Shown here: one piece after another, positions 32,840-42,308 of the stretch
How positions within the stretch are numbered: position 1 is the first letter of the stretch
Layout of the letters: every line of letters begins with the position of its first letter
Source: Chryseobacterium daecheongense
GTDB taxonomy: Bacteria; Bacteroidota; Bacteroidia; Flavobacteriales; Weeksellaceae
Direction of reading: 5' to 3'
Assembly: GCA_027920525.1 (NCBI GenBank)
Contig: CP115858.1
Coordinates: forward strand, 4,526,001-4,590,000
DNA length: 64,000 nt
Made by a program: the position numbers and the translations under genes
Notes under the pieces: generated by a model
The model's input: the letters and a program-made list of their open reading frames with translations, nothing else
Databases searched by the model: none
What the model was told of the DNA's origin: nothing

Positions 32840-34822
32840 ATGATTTCCAAACAGACCATTGATAAGATATTCTCCACGATCCGGGTAGAAGAGATTGTGG
32901 GTGAATATGTGCAGCTGAAACGGGCAGGGTCTAATTATAAAGGACTCAGTCCCTTCCACGAAGAAAAATCTCCCAGTTTTGTCGTTTCTCCGAGTAAGCA
33001 GATCTGGAAGGATTTCTCTACAGGAAAAGGAGGAACTGCGATTTCCTTCCTCATGGAAATTGAAAACTTTACCTATCCCGAAGCGCTTCGCCATGCTGCC
33101 AAAAAATACGGAATTGAAATTGAAGAAGATCAGCGCGAGTTTTCTGAAGAAGCTAAAAATGCCCAGTCTGAAAGGGATTTATTATATAAAATTCATGAAG
33201 TGGCCAATGATTATTTTCAGAATTTCCTTTGGGGGGCTGAAGAAGGAAAATCCATTGGATTGGCTTATTTCAGAGAACGTGAGCTGAAAGATGATATCAT
33301 AAAAAAATTCCAGCTGGGGTATTCTCCTGAAAAGAAAAATGCCTTTACGGCGTATGCTTTAGAGAAAGGATATTCTAAAGAAATTCTTGAGAAATCAGGA
33401 CTCTCTATTTTTCCTGAAAATGCACCGAATGGAATTGACCGTTTTCGTGAAAGGGTCATCTTTCCGATCCATAGCTTCTCGGGAAGGGTATTGGGTTTTG
33501 GTGCCAGGATCCTTAAGAATAATGTAAAAACAGCAAAATACCTCAATTCCCCGGAAACGGAGATCTACCATAAATCGAATGTCCTTTATGGATTAAACCA
33601 AAGTAAGCAGGCTATTTCCAGGAAAAACGTCTGTCTCTTGGTGGAAGGATATATGGACGTGATTTCCCTTCATCTTTCCGGAATTGAAAATGTGGTGGCA
33701 AGCTCGGGAACTTCCCTGACGACAGAACAGATCAAACTGATCAAAAGACTTACGGAAAATGTAACCATTCTCTTTGATGGAGATAATGCCGGAATTAAAG
33801 CCAGTTTCCGGAGTATTGATATGTTGCTGACAGAAGGAATGAATATCCGAGTTCTTTTATTTCCTGAAGGAGATGACCCGGATTCGTTTGCCAGAAAACA
33901 TCCGCAGGACTATGTGGAAAAATTCATCGAAAATGAGGCGATGGATTTTATTGATTTTAAAGCTGAAATTCTTTTAAAAGAAGCAGGAGGTGATCCTATT
34001 AAAAAAGCCGAGGCGATCAGGAACATCGTTAAATCCGTAGGGTTTGTTCAGAATGCCTTGAAAAGAGAGGTTTACTTAAAAGAAGTTTCCAATAAATTCG
34101 GACTTTCCGAACAGAGCTTGTTTAATGAACTGGATGTCCAGAGGCAGATTACCCAAAATCAGAACCAGCATGTTCAGCAGCAGAAAGAAAATGTTCCCGT
34201 TAAAATGGATATTGTTCCTCCGGATGAGGATAAAGGGGATCCTTTTCTGTATGATGTCTTGTTTATGGAGAGTAAGCTTGTGGATCATATGCTGATGTTT
34301 GGAGATGTTGTTTTAAAAAGAACGGACGCTAATAATGAGGAGTATCAGATCACGGTCATTGAAGAAATTCTGCACCATTTTGAGGAAGAGCAATATCAAT
34401 TTTTGGTTAAAGGAAATGAGATCATCATTAATCAGGTAAAAGAAGGCATCCAGCAGGATGAACTGAGAAGCGGGAATTTTTTCGTATCTTTTATGGACGA
34501 GCAGATCACCTCGAAGGTAGTAGATGCGTTAATTCCATTGGATGAGCTTGAAAACTGGGCTTCCCGGAATATTTATCCTCCCAATTACGGGGATAAAGTG
34601 GCAGAGCAGATAAAAGGTGACGTCTTGCTGCATAAATACCGGTATATCGACTACCTGATCAAAGAAACGGCTAAAGAGCTGGATCAATACAGCGGAAAAG
34701 ATGAAGGAAAATATTTTGAACTGATCAAAAAGATCACCTTATTGAAACAGGCGTCAATGAAACTCAATGATATTATCGAATACTCACCCATTAAAGGGAT
34801 TTATAGAGACAGCAAAAGATAA
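32840..34822 (+). CDS. dnaG: DNA primase
   Basis: 660 aa. Makes RNA primers at the replication fork. The N-terminal CHC2-type region is present (GLSPFHEEKSPSF, residues 35-47, and WKDFSTGKGG, 56-65). The three zinc cysteines are replaced by Ser37, Asp58 and Thr61 and only His40 remains, so zinc cannot be held in the usual way. The TOPRIM core is intact (VEGYMDVISLH with Glu about 269; FDGDNAG with Asp 313 and 315). A C-terminal helicase-interaction region of about 200 residues follows a Gln-rich linker (TQNQNQHVQQQKE). Confidence 0.93.
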   Translation: MISKQTIDKIFSTIRVEEIVGEYVQLKRAGSNYKGLSPFHEEKSPSFVVSPSKQIWKDFSTGKGGTAISFLMEIENFTYPEALRHAAKKYGIEIEEDQREFSEEAKNAQSERDLLYKIHEVANDYFQNFLWGAEEGKSIGLAYFRERELKDDIIKKFQLGYSPEKKNAFTAYALEKGYSKEILEKSGLSIFPENAPNGIDRFRERVIFPIHSFSGRVLGFGARILKNNVKTAKYLNSPETEIYHKSNVLYGLNQSKQAISRKNVCLLVEGYMDVISLHLSGIENVVASSGTSLTTEQIKLIKRLTENVTILFDGDNAGIKASFRSIDMLLTEGMNIRVLLFPEGDDPDSFARKHPQDYVEKFIENEAMDFIDFKAEILLKEAGGDPIKKAEAIRNIVKSVGFVQNALKREVYLKEVSNKFGLSEQSLFNELDVQRQITQNQNQHVQQQKENVPVKMDIVPPDEDKGDPFLYDVLFMESKLVDHMLMFGDVVLKRTDANNEEYQITVIEEILHHFEEEQYQFLVKGNEIIINQVKEGIQQDELRSGNFFVSFMDEQITSKVVDALIPLDELENWASRNIYPPNYGDKVAEQIKGDVLLHKYRYIDYLIKETAKELDQYSGKDEGKYFELIKKITLLKQASMKLNDIIEYSPIKGIYRDSKR

Positions 34823-34940
34823 TTTTAAGACAAACTGTTGGCGGGGCATCAATCATTTCTGACAAAAAGTCCTATAAAATTTTAGGAATAAAAGTTGTAA
34901 TTTAAACTTCAGAAAAATTTAAAATAATACCAATAGAAAT

Positions 34941-35627
34941 ATGGACATTAAAAAAGAATTCAGAGATTTCTCTGTAAAGCATTTAGGAAACAGCGGTTTG
35001 GTTACCGATCAGTATATGGGAATGTATGGTCCAACGAATCTTACGCCTTACATTATGGAGGAAAGAAGATTGAACGTTGCTCAGATGGACGTTTTCTCCC
35101 GTTTGATGATGGACAGGATTATTTTCCTTGGAACCGGAATCGATGACCAGGTAGCTAATATCGTAACAGCACAGCTTTTATTCCTTGAAAGTGCTGACCC
35201 TTCAAAAGATATTCAGATCTATATCAACTCTCCTGGTGGTAGCGTATATGCAGGTTTAGGTATCTATGATACGATGCAGATCATCAAACCGGATGTAGCG
35301 ACAATCTGTACAGGTATTGCTGCTTCAATGGGAGCCGTATTGTTAGTTGCCGGAGAAAAAGGAAAACGTTCCGCACTTAAGCATTCAAGGGTAATGATCC
35401 ACCAGCCTTCAGGAGGTGCACAAGGTGTTGCTTCTGATATGGAGATCAACCTGAGAGAGATGTTGAAATTAAAGCAGGAGCTTTACGATATCATTGCAGA
35501 GCATTCAGGACAAACTTATGAGTGGGTTGAAAAATCTTCTGACAGGGATTACTGGATGACTTCTGAAGAAGCTAAAAACTACGGAATGGTAGATGAGGTT
35601 TTACAGAGATCCAAAGAGAAAAAATAA
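34941..35627 (+). CDS. clpP: ATP-dependent Clp protease proteolytic subunit
   Basis: 228 aa. Serine protease chamber of the Clp complex. The catalytic Ser (about 129) is in GIAASMGAVLL, His (about 154) in RVMIHQPSGG, and the Asp is expected in the following handle/active-site region. The N-terminus is longer than E. coli ClpP by about 20 residues. No clpX follows; the gene ends with a strong terminator. It lies 118 bases after dnaG. Confidence 0.95.
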   Translation: MDIKKEFRDFSVKHLGNSGLVTDQYMGMYGPTNLTPYIMEERRLNVAQMDVFSRLMMDRIIFLGTGIDDQVANIVTAQLLFLESADPSKDIQIYINSPGGSVYAGLGIYDTMQIIKPDVATICTGIAASMGAVLLVAGEKGKRSALKHSRVMIHQPSGGAQGVASDMEINLREMLKLKQELYDIIAEHSGQTYEWVEKSSDRDYWMTSEEAKNYGMVDEVLQRSKEKK

Positions 35628-35646
35628 GTTTCTTTAAATACTAATG

Positions 35647-35679
35647 AAAGCGCACCGATAGGTGCGCTTTTCTTTTTTT
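35647..35679 (+). terminator. Intrinsic terminator of clpP
   Basis: AAAGCGCACC, loop GATA, GGTGCGCTTT, then T-run. Confidence 0.93.
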
Positions 35680-35881
35680 ATAATAATCCTATGTCATTAA
35701 CTACGTCTGATCTTCGATTTCAGAACGGAGCGCATATGAGGTGAAGGAATCTAATACTATATGTCTTTTTTTAACCACAAAAGTCACAAAAGTTTTTAAA
35801 CACGTTAGCTATTTTTAAGAGCCAGAATGCTGTATAGAAAGTACACTTAAGTTTTAAAAAAATCTTTGATTTTTTGACATC

Positions 35882-35991
35882 GACCTGGGAACCGGAAACG
35901 TTAAAAAAATGAATCCTATAAACGTTAAAAAAATTCTACTGTCTGAGTGTGGAGTAAATATTAAATCTTGAACCTTTGTTTCAAGACAAAG
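35882..35991 (+). repeat. Dispersed intergenic repeat, copy B
   Basis: Second copy of the element at 13170. 73 bases align without gaps (about 63 identical), then a shorter middle, then the same hairpin loop TTTCAAGA with CTTTG/CAAAG arms. Weak similarity also extends upstream (GTCACAAAAGT in both). It fills the 452-base gap between the clpP terminator and the next promoter; otherwise that gap holds nothing I recognise. Confidence 0.72.
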
Positions 35992-36053
35992 AAATTAAGT
36001 CATATTTAAAATACAATTATTATTCAATTCAACATTAGTTCACAATCGCTGTT

Positions 36054-36061
36054 TACATTCG
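36054..36061 (+). promoter_or_regulatory. -7 element of the phytase-like lipoprotein gene
   Basis: TACATTCG (TAnnTTCG variant), 19 bases before the ATG. Confidence 0.45.
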
Positions 36062-36079
36062 CAACCATAAAAAGTAATC

Positions 36080-37342
36080 ATGAAAAAACTTCTTCTTTCA
36101 TCTCTTATCCTAGGAACTTTATGGTCATGCAATAACGATGATACGGTAAATAACCAGGACATCAATTATAATAAACTGCCACAGGAATTTCCTTTTACAA
36201 CGGTTGCTACGATCAATGGAGTCGCTGTAATTAATGGTGGTTTCGGTTCCGGAGCAACAGCCCATCCTACCCGTAAAGGAGAATTTTATGTGATCACGGA
36301 CCGTGGTCCCAATACCGCTTATCAGAATGGAATTAAATTCCTCATTCCCAACTATACACCCACGATCATGCATTTTAAGATCAATGCTGATGGAAATATC
36401 GAAGTACTGAAGTATATCAAGCTTAAAAATCCTTCGGGACAACCTATTACAGGACTTCCAAACCCTCAGGGAATGGGAAGTACGGGTGAAATTGCTTATG
36501 GTGTCAATGGAAATGTATTGGGGACTGATAATTACGGATTGGACAGTGAGAGTATTGTAGCTGCTGCTGACGGCACGTTTTGGGTGTCTGATGAATATGG
36601 ACCTCACATCGTTCATTATAATGCGGATGGGGTGGAGATGGAAAGGATCAGTCCTATTGGAGTGAATACAGGAAACAGGAAATTGCCTGCCGTTTTCGCA
36701 AAAAGAAGACCTAACCGGGGAATGGAAGGAATGTGTATGACTCCTGACGGAAAGATGCTGGTGGGTACAATGCAGTCGACCATGTATGTTCCTACCAAAG
36801 CTCTCGCTACCAATACCACTTTAACAAGGATTGTAACGTTTGACCTTGCAACCGGGCAGACAAAACAATATTTGTATAAGCAGGATGGAGGAGCATCCGA
36901 TTCCGTTTGTGATATAACGGCGATCAGTAATACTGAGTTTTTAGTTATTGAAAGGGACGGAAAATTCGGTTCTCAGGGAGGACTGAAGAAAGTGTACAGA
37001 ATTAATCTTTCCGGCGCATCAGATGTTACCGGTCCCGATCTGGCGGCTGTTGATGGGTTAAAGATTAATGATAAAGCTTTGGAACAATCCACATGGGCTG
37101 AGATTGATGCTGCCGGGCTAAAGCCGGTTTCCAAGACTTTAGCTGTAGATCTGGTTGCTAAATTGGGATATGAACACGACAAATTCGAAGGAATTGTTTA
37201 TCTGGGAGGAAATAAACTGGCTGTTTTCAATGACGATGATTTTGGCGTTACCGATGATGGAAACGGAAACCCGAAAGCGAAGATTCTTCCTAAGACAGGA
37301 AAAGTAGATAAAGGAACAATGTATGTAGTCGATATTCAGTAA
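36080..37342 (+). CDS. Lipoprotein with esterase/phytase-like propeller domain
   Basis: 420 aa. A lipoprotein signal ends LWSC, followed by NNDD. The body matches the esterase-like activity of phytase family: an early strand GGFGSGATAHPTRKGEFYVITDRGPN, the central DGTFWVSDEYGPHIVHYNADG, MEGMCMTPDGKMLVGTMQS, and a terminal KFEGIVYLGGNKLAVFNDDDFG. This resembles a beta-propeller with acidic metal or phosphate-binding loops. It is probably anchored to the outer membrane facing the periplasm or surface. Substrate unknown. Single gene with its own promoter and terminator. Confidence 0.85.
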   Translation: MKKLLLSSLILGTLWSCNNDDTVNNQDINYNKLPQEFPFTTVATINGVAVINGGFGSGATAHPTRKGEFYVITDRGPNTAYQNGIKFLIPNYTPTIMHFKINADGNIEVLKYIKLKNPSGQPITGLPNPQGMGSTGEIAYGVNGNVLGTDNYGLDSESIVAAADGTFWVSDEYGPHIVHYNADGVEMERISPIGVNTGNRKLPAVFAKRRPNRGMEGMCMTPDGKMLVGTMQSTMYVPTKALATNTTLTRIVTFDLATGQTKQYLYKQDGGASDSVCDITAISNTEFLVIERDGKFGSQGGLKKVYRINLSGASDVTGPDLAAVDGLKINDKALEQSTWAEIDAAGLKPVSKTLAVDLVAKLGYEHDKFEGIVYLGGNKLAVFNDDDFGVTDDGNGNPKAKILPKTGKVDKGTMYVVDIQ

Positions 37343-37357
37343 TCATATTTTTAAAAG

Positions 37358-37393
37358 AAAAGCGGCGGAATAAAATTCCGCCGCTTTTTATTT
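37358..37393 (+). terminator. Intrinsic terminator between convergent genes
   Basis: AAAGCGGCGGAA / TTCCGCCGCTTT with short loop and T-run. Probably serves both the lipoprotein gene and, on the other strand, tpiA. Confidence 0.9.
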
Positions 37394-37450
37394 TTATGAT
37401 ATTGATTCAGTAGAGCATCTAACCTCTAACCTCTAATATCTAAAATCTAA

Positions 37451-38209
37451 CTAATTAAAGGCCTCAATAATTTTAGAGAAATCCTCCAGTTTTAAAGCAG
37501 CTCCGCCAATCAGTCCACCATCGATATCCGGTTGGGAAAAAATCTCTTTAGCATTATCCGGCTTCACTGAACCTCCGTAAAGGATCGAAACTTCATCTGC
37601 AACTTCTTGCCCATACTTTGCAGCAATGATACTTCTGATATGTGCATGGATTTCCTGAGCTTGCTCAGGTGTAGCCGTTTCACCGGTTCCGATTGCCCAA
37701 ACGGGTTCGTAAGCAATTACTACTTTTTTGATTTCCTCTGCGGAAAGGGTAAATAAAGCCACTTCAGTCTGGTTTTTTACCACTTCAAAGTGCTGGCCTG
37801 CTTTTCTCTGTTCAAGTGTTTCCCCATTGCAGTATACAGGAATTAAACCTTTATCAAGTGCTAACTTAACCTTTCTGTTGCAATGTGAATCTGTTTCACC
37901 GTGGTATTGTCTTCTTTCAGAGTGTCCGATAAGTGATCCGGTCACATCAATAGATTCCAGCATATCTGCAGAAAGCTCTCCTGTATAGGCTCCGCTTTCA
38001 TGCTCGCTCATATCCTGGGAAAAAACTCCGATCTCATCCTTTTCAAAGATGTCTTTTGCCATCATCAGATACAATGAAGGAGGAGCGATCCAAACCTCAC
38101 AATTCGTCGGGTTATTGTTTTTATAACTAAGTAATTGAATCATTAATTGCTGAGCATCAATTACATTTTTGTTCATTTTCCAGTTTCCTGCAACGATCTT
38201 TCTTCTCAT
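37451..38209 (-). CDS. tpiA: Triose-phosphate isomerase
   Basis: 252 aa. Interconverts dihydroxyacetone phosphate and glyceraldehyde 3-phosphate. GNWKMN (Lys about 11), GHSERR (His electrophile), AYEPVWAIGTG (catalytic Glu) and LYGGSVKPDNA (phosphate loop) are all present. Full length. It is followed on the same strand, upstream, by a small secreted-protein gene 14 bases away. Confidence 0.96.
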   Translation of the reverse strand: MRRKIVAGNWKMNKNVIDAQQLMIQLLSYKNNNPTNCEVWIAPPSLYLMMAKDIFEKDEIGVFSQDMSEHESGAYTGELSADMLESIDVTGSLIGHSERRQYHGETDSHCNRKVKLALDKGLIPVYCNGETLEQRKAGQHFEVVKNQTEVALFTLSAEEIKKVVIAYEPVWAIGTGETATPEQAQEIHAHIRSIIAAKYGQEVADEVSILYGGSVKPDNAKEIFSQPDIDGGLIGGAALKLEDFSKIIEAFN

Positions 38210-38223
38210 AATTATTTTACTAT

Positions 38224-38628
38224 TTAATCTTCTTTTATTTTAGTGTCTATAAATGTATAGGTGTTATCTTTTTTACCCATTAATTCAATTGATTGGAACT
38301 TTACATTACCATTATCCAGTACTTCATAATTGTACACATCAATCACCTTATCATAGTTATGAAGTTCATAATATTTTCCGGATTCTGTCCACCAGCTGCC
38401 ATTTTCAGTTTCCTGTTGTACGTTCCCGTCCTGATCAATAGCAACAAATAAAAGCATGCTTTTTCCGTTTTCCATCCTGCATGAAACCCAGTACTTTGAG
38501 AAACCTTCGATCTGTTGGTTTTGTTCAGAACCCTTATAACATCCTACCATCTTTGGATCGTAGGTTTTTTGTTGTGCTGTTAATCCTATTCCAATACAAA
38601 ATAAGGATATGGCAAATAGTTTTTTCAT
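38224..38628 (-). CDS. Secreted protein, 134 aa, unknown function
   Basis: Signal peptide MKKLFAISLFCIGIGLTAQ, then about 115 residues of beta-strand character with tight turns (MVGCYKGSEQNQQIEGFSKY, DQDGNVQQETENGSWWTES, YNYEVLDNGNVKFQSIEL). This is lipocalin-like in pattern, with two cysteines about 20 residues apart. No family recognised. It is 4 bases from the S9 peptidase gene upstream and 14 from tpiA downstream, so the three may be one transcript. Confidence 0.7.
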   Translation of the reverse strand: MKKLFAISLFCIGIGLTAQQKTYDPKMVGCYKGSEQNQQIEGFSKYWVSCRMENGKSMLLFVAIDQDGNVQQETENGSWWTESGKYYELHNYDKVIDVYNYEVLDNGNVKFQSIELMGKKDNTYTFIDTKIKED

Positions 38629-38632
38629 AAAA

Positions 38633-40765
38633 TTATTGATTAATTCCTTCTAATTTAAACATAAAGGCGTACACCAAAGCAGTATCCTTCAGGTAGTCGA
38701 ATCTTCCAGAAGCACCTCCGTGACCATAAGCCATATCAGTTTTTAAAAACAATACATTTTTATCTGTTTTCATATCCCGTAATTTTGCCACCCATTTTGC
38801 AGGCTCGAAATACTGTACCTGTGAGTCATGCAATCCTGTTGTTACCAAAAGATTGGGATAATTTTTCTTTTCTACATTTTCATAAGGCGAATAGGATTTC
38901 ATATAGAAATATGCCTCTTTATTATTGGGATTTCCCCATTCATCATATTCATTGGTGGTTAATGGGATGCTTTCATCAAGCATGGTATTCACCACATCTA
39001 CAAACGGAACGTGAGCAATAACTCCATTCCAAAGATTCGGGCTCATATTGGCAATCGCTCCCATTAATAAGCCTCCGGCGCTTCCGCCCTGAGCATACAT
39101 ATGCTTTGGAGAAGTGAATTTTTCCTTTACAAGATATTCTCCAGCATCGATGAAATCCGTAAATGTGTTCTTCTTTTTCATCATTTTACCATCTTCATAC
39201 CACTGCCGTCCCATCTCCTGACCTCCACGGATGTGAGCCATCACAAAGACAAATCCTCTGTCTAAAAGGCTTAATCGGGTAATGCTGAAAGAGGCATTGG
39301 ATGAATTTCCGTAAGAACCATAGGCATAAAGCAACAGCGGATTTTTTCCGTCCTTTGTTAATCCTTTTTTGTACACAACAGAAAGAGGTATTTTTGTGCC
39401 GTCTTTAGCGGTAGCGAAAAGTCTTTCTGTTACATAATTATCCTTATTGTAGCCTCCTAAGACCTCCTGCTGCTTTAAAAGAGTTCTTTTCCCTGTTTTC
39501 AGATCTTGTTCAAACTGGGAAAGCGGCGTAATCATAGACGTGTATCCGAAACGGAAATTGTCCGTATTGTATTCCGGGTTTCCTGCCGGAGAAACGGTAT
39601 AAGTAGGTTCATCGAATTTTACAAACTCTTTTTTCCCGGTTTTCCTGTCATAAATGACCAACTGGGAAAGCCCATTTTGCCTTTCGCTAAAAACCAGGTA
39701 ATTTTTAAATTCCGTAATGCCCTGCATTAAAACATCTTTTCTGTGGGGAATGAAATCTTTCCAGTTTTCAACTCCTGTTTTGGTTAAGGGAGTTTCTACG
39801 ACTTTAAAATTAAGGGCATCTTTGTTCGTGGTGATCAGGAATTTATCCTCTAATGGTGTTACATCGTATAAAACATCCTTCATACGTGGCTGAAATACTT
39901 TAAATGTACCATTAGGATCATCTGCATTCAGGTATCTTGTCTCAGAAGAAGTAGTGGCAGCAGAATAAATCATAATGAATTTATCATTTTTAGATTTTCC
40001 TACCCCGATGTAATTGGACTTATCCTTTTCTTCATAAACCACCACATCTTTACCAGGATCTGTTCCGAGTGTATGCCTTTTGATTTTTTCAGACAAAAGT
40101 GTTACGGGATTATTCTCAGTATAATAAATGGTTTTATTATCATTAGCCCATATTGCTTCACCTTCGGTATTTTTAATGCCCAGATCGGTTGTTTTTCCTG
40201 TAGAAAGGTCCTTTAAAAACAATTTATACTGCCGTCTCGAAACATCATCCACACCATACACCAGTTTTGTATTATCCGGGCTTATGTTGAATCCTGCCGC
40301 TGAATAATAAGGGTGTCCTTCAGCAAGCTGGTCCACATCCAGGAGTATTTCTTCAGGTGCCTCAAGACTACCTTTCTTTCTGCAATATTTAAAATACTGT
40401 TTTCCCGTTTCAGTCCGTGTATAATAGTAATATCCGTTTTTGAACGAGGGAACCGATTCATCTTTTTCTTTGATCCTGGATTTCATTTCCTGGAAAAGTT
40501 TTTCCCTGAAAGGTTCCGTATCCTTCATCATTCCTTCCCAATAGGAATTTTCCGCCTTCAGGTAATCAACAACTTTTGTGGAGTCTTTTCCTTTTTTGAA
40601 GTAATCGATCATCCAGTAATACGGATCATTTACCTTATCACCGTGTATCGTTCTGATGTGGTCCTGTTTCTCTGCAACAGGAGCCTTAAGATCAGGGAAT
40701 TTTTGAGATTGAAGGGTAGAAGCACTCATGATTAATAGTCCTAGATATAATTTTTTCATACTCAT
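38633..40765 (-). CDS. S9 family peptidase (oligopeptidase B type)
   Basis: 710 aa with an N-terminal signal (MSMKKLYLGLLIMSASTLQS), so periplasmic rather than cytosolic as in E. coli PtrB. A seven-blade propeller (about 80-420) gates the active site. The catalytic alpha/beta domain shows GGSAGGLL (nucleophile Ser), GLHDSQVQYFEP (Asp) and AYGHGGASGRF (His). Oligopeptidase B cleaves short peptides after basic residues. A second in-frame ATG at 40759 is equally possible as start. Confidence 0.88.
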   Translation of the reverse strand: MSMKKLYLGLLIMSASTLQSQKFPDLKAPVAEKQDHIRTIHGDKVNDPYYWMIDYFKKGKDSTKVVDYLKAENSYWEGMMKDTEPFREKLFQEMKSRIKEKDESVPSFKNGYYYYTRTETGKQYFKYCRKKGSLEAPEEILLDVDQLAEGHPYYSAAGFNISPDNTKLVYGVDDVSRRQYKLFLKDLSTGKTTDLGIKNTEGEAIWANDNKTIYYTENNPVTLLSEKIKRHTLGTDPGKDVVVYEEKDKSNYIGVGKSKNDKFIMIYSAATTSSETRYLNADDPNGTFKVFQPRMKDVLYDVTPLEDKFLITTNKDALNFKVVETPLTKTGVENWKDFIPHRKDVLMQGITEFKNYLVFSERQNGLSQLVIYDRKTGKKEFVKFDEPTYTVSPAGNPEYNTDNFRFGYTSMITPLSQFEQDLKTGKRTLLKQQEVLGGYNKDNYVTERLFATAKDGTKIPLSVVYKKGLTKDGKNPLLLYAYGSYGNSSNASFSITRLSLLDRGFVFVMAHIRGGQEMGRQWYEDGKMMKKKNTFTDFIDAGEYLVKEKFTSPKHMYAQGGSAGGLLMGAIANMSPNLWNGVIAHVPFVDVVNTMLDESIPLTTNEYDEWGNPNNKEAYFYMKSYSPYENVEKKNYPNLLVTTGLHDSQVQYFEPAKWVAKLRDMKTDKNVLFLKTDMAYGHGGASGRFDYLKDTALVYAFMFKLEGINQ

Positions 40766-40786
40766 ATTGGTTTTTTGGGCAGGTGT

Positions 40787-41137
40787 CTAGTTCAGATGCC
40801 ACATATTCTTTAAAAGCTTATAGAAGGTATGTTCTTCATCCGTTACTTTGTTATCAGCTTTTATAAGTGTTTTGGCAAATTCTGCAAATTTTACGCGCTC
40901 TTCTTCCGTAGAGTCATCATAAAAACAACGGGCATGAAATTCAAAATGATCTTTCCATTCTTCAGGCTGAAGCAGGGCGATGGTTTCCAGTTCATTATCC
41001 AAATTCATTTTGAACGGAAATTCATCAGCTAAATATTGCTGTACAAGCATTCCTTCTTCAGGGGCAAATTCTCCGTCTACGGAAGAAAGAATCATTAATA
41101 AATGGTAACCGGCGATTGGCTTATTTGACTTTTGCAT
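40787..41137 (-). CDS. TerB-like helical protein
   Basis: 116 aa, all-helical, with the TerB-family pattern (MILSSVDGEFAPEEGMLVQQYL ... FAEFAKTLIKADNKVTDEEHTFYK). An acidic residue after each helical repeat could bind divalent cation. Only this one Ter-type gene is present, so a tellurite-resistance role should not be assumed. It lies 21 bases before the S9 peptidase gene in the same direction. Confidence 0.75.
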   Translation of the reverse strand: MQKSNKPIAGYHLLMILSSVDGEFAPEEGMLVQQYLADEFPFKMNLDNELETIALLQPEEWKDHFEFHARCFYDDSTEEERVKFAEFAKTLIKADNKVTDEEHTFYKLLKNMWHLN

Positions 41138-41197
41138 GAGTTGATTAAAAGTTTAGTGTTTAAAGTGGGTCAATTGACTCCTATTATGTATACGTTA

Positions 41198-42307
41198 TTA
41201 TTTAATATAATCTTTTGCAGGCTGTTTGTCTACAATTTTTCCGTTCTGTAATATCAGGACAAACGGGTTGCTTCTGGCAATGGTTTTAATGGCAGTTCCA
41301 TCCATCATTGCATTTTTAATGGTTTTAAATGTGTTCGGATCCGTAGAGACACCATAGATAACTGCACCTTTCTGGGCATTTACCTTAGCTTCAACTTTCT
41401 GGAGCAATTCCTGAGAAAGCTCTTTAGGGTGATAAGAAAATACCAAAACAGCCTTTGGAGCTTTAATAATCTCATCAGTAACCTCAAGCCCGGTAGGATC
41501 TTCAATTTTAAATTTTACAATCTCAGACTTGTAGCCTTCTTTTACGATGACAGATTCGTTTTTTCCTTCTTCAATCTTCCATGGAGAACCGTCAGCCCAA
41601 TATTTTGTTTCTTTGATGTAATCATCCTGATTTACCTTTAAAACCTCCCCGGTTTTTTGATTTTTAAGGGAGTAGAAGGTTTTATATTCCGACGGGTTTT
41701 TACTGATTTTATCTTTTTCTGCTTTAATATCCGTACCGATTTTATAATCGCGGAAATCGATAAGAGGCTCGTGCATAATTCCCTGTGCCATTATGTACAC
41801 CATGACAAGACCAAAAGCTCCCACAAGGAAATATTTATACTTGGCCGTAGGTGTTTTCGTTGTGCTGCTGTATTCGTCTTTCCGGGCGAATTCTTTTCTG
41901 TACAGAACAAATAAAATAATCAGTCCGATCAGCAGAACAACGTCTTTAAAGAAACTCTGCCATGGCGTAAATTTTATTGCATCTCCAAAGCATCCACAAT
42001 CGGTTACAACATTGAAATAAGCTGAATAAAAAGTAAGGAACCCAAAGAAAACACAAAGGGCAATGAGCATGGATAAGGTGAATTTCAGTCTTAATTTTAT
42101 TAAAAGCATAAATCCAAGGAAAAGCTCCAGTACCACCACAATAACTGAAAACAGCAAAGCAAATTTTTCGAAAAATGGCATGTTGAAAACTGCGGGGGAA
42201 AAGTATTCTTCCATTTTAAAGGAAAAACCCACCAGATCCACAGCTTTTACAAACCCGGAAAGGATAAAAATAACTGCAATAATAAAACGAAGTACACCTT
42301 TGATCAT
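41198..42307 (-). CDS. BT_3928-family membrane protein (DoxX-like plus thioredoxin-like)
   Basis: 369 aa. The N-terminal about 150 residues are a four-helix DoxX/MauE-like domain (RFIIAVIFILSGFVKAVDLVG ... TDCGCFGDAIKFTP with a C-x-C). A further helix at about 165 anchors a soluble C-terminal domain resembling a thioredoxin fold without CxxC (KAVLVFSYHPKELSQELLQK). Members are conserved in Bacteroidota next to DUF1599 and, often, tpiA and folP. That neighbourhood is partly kept here. Role in periplasmic redox is suspected, not shown. Confidence 0.82.
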   Translation of the reverse strand: MIKGVLRFIIAVIFILSGFVKAVDLVGFSFKMEEYFSPAVFNMPFFEKFALLFSVIVVVLELFLGFMLLIKLRLKFTLSMLIALCVFFGFLTFYSAYFNVVTDCGCFGDAIKFTPWQSFFKDVVLLIGLIILFVLYRKEFARKDEYSSTTKTPTAKYKYFLVGAFGLVMVYIMAQGIMHEPLIDFRDYKIGTDIKAEKDKISKNPSEYKTFYSLKNQKTGEVLKVNQDDYIKETKYWADGSPWKIEEGKNESVIVKEGYKSEIVKFKIEDPTGLEVTDEIIKAPKAVLVFSYHPKELSQELLQKVEAKVNAQKGAVIYGVSTDPNTFKTIKNAMMDGTAIKTIARSNPFVLILQNGKIVDKQPAKDYIK

Positions 42308-42308
42308 T

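Noticed and set aside
34866..34895. Terminator after dnaG
   Set aside because: The AT palindrome there has short arms and no T-run following; too weak to call.
40787..41137. Tellurite-resistance operon
   Set aside because: Only a lone TerB-like gene; no terC, terD or other ter genes nearby.
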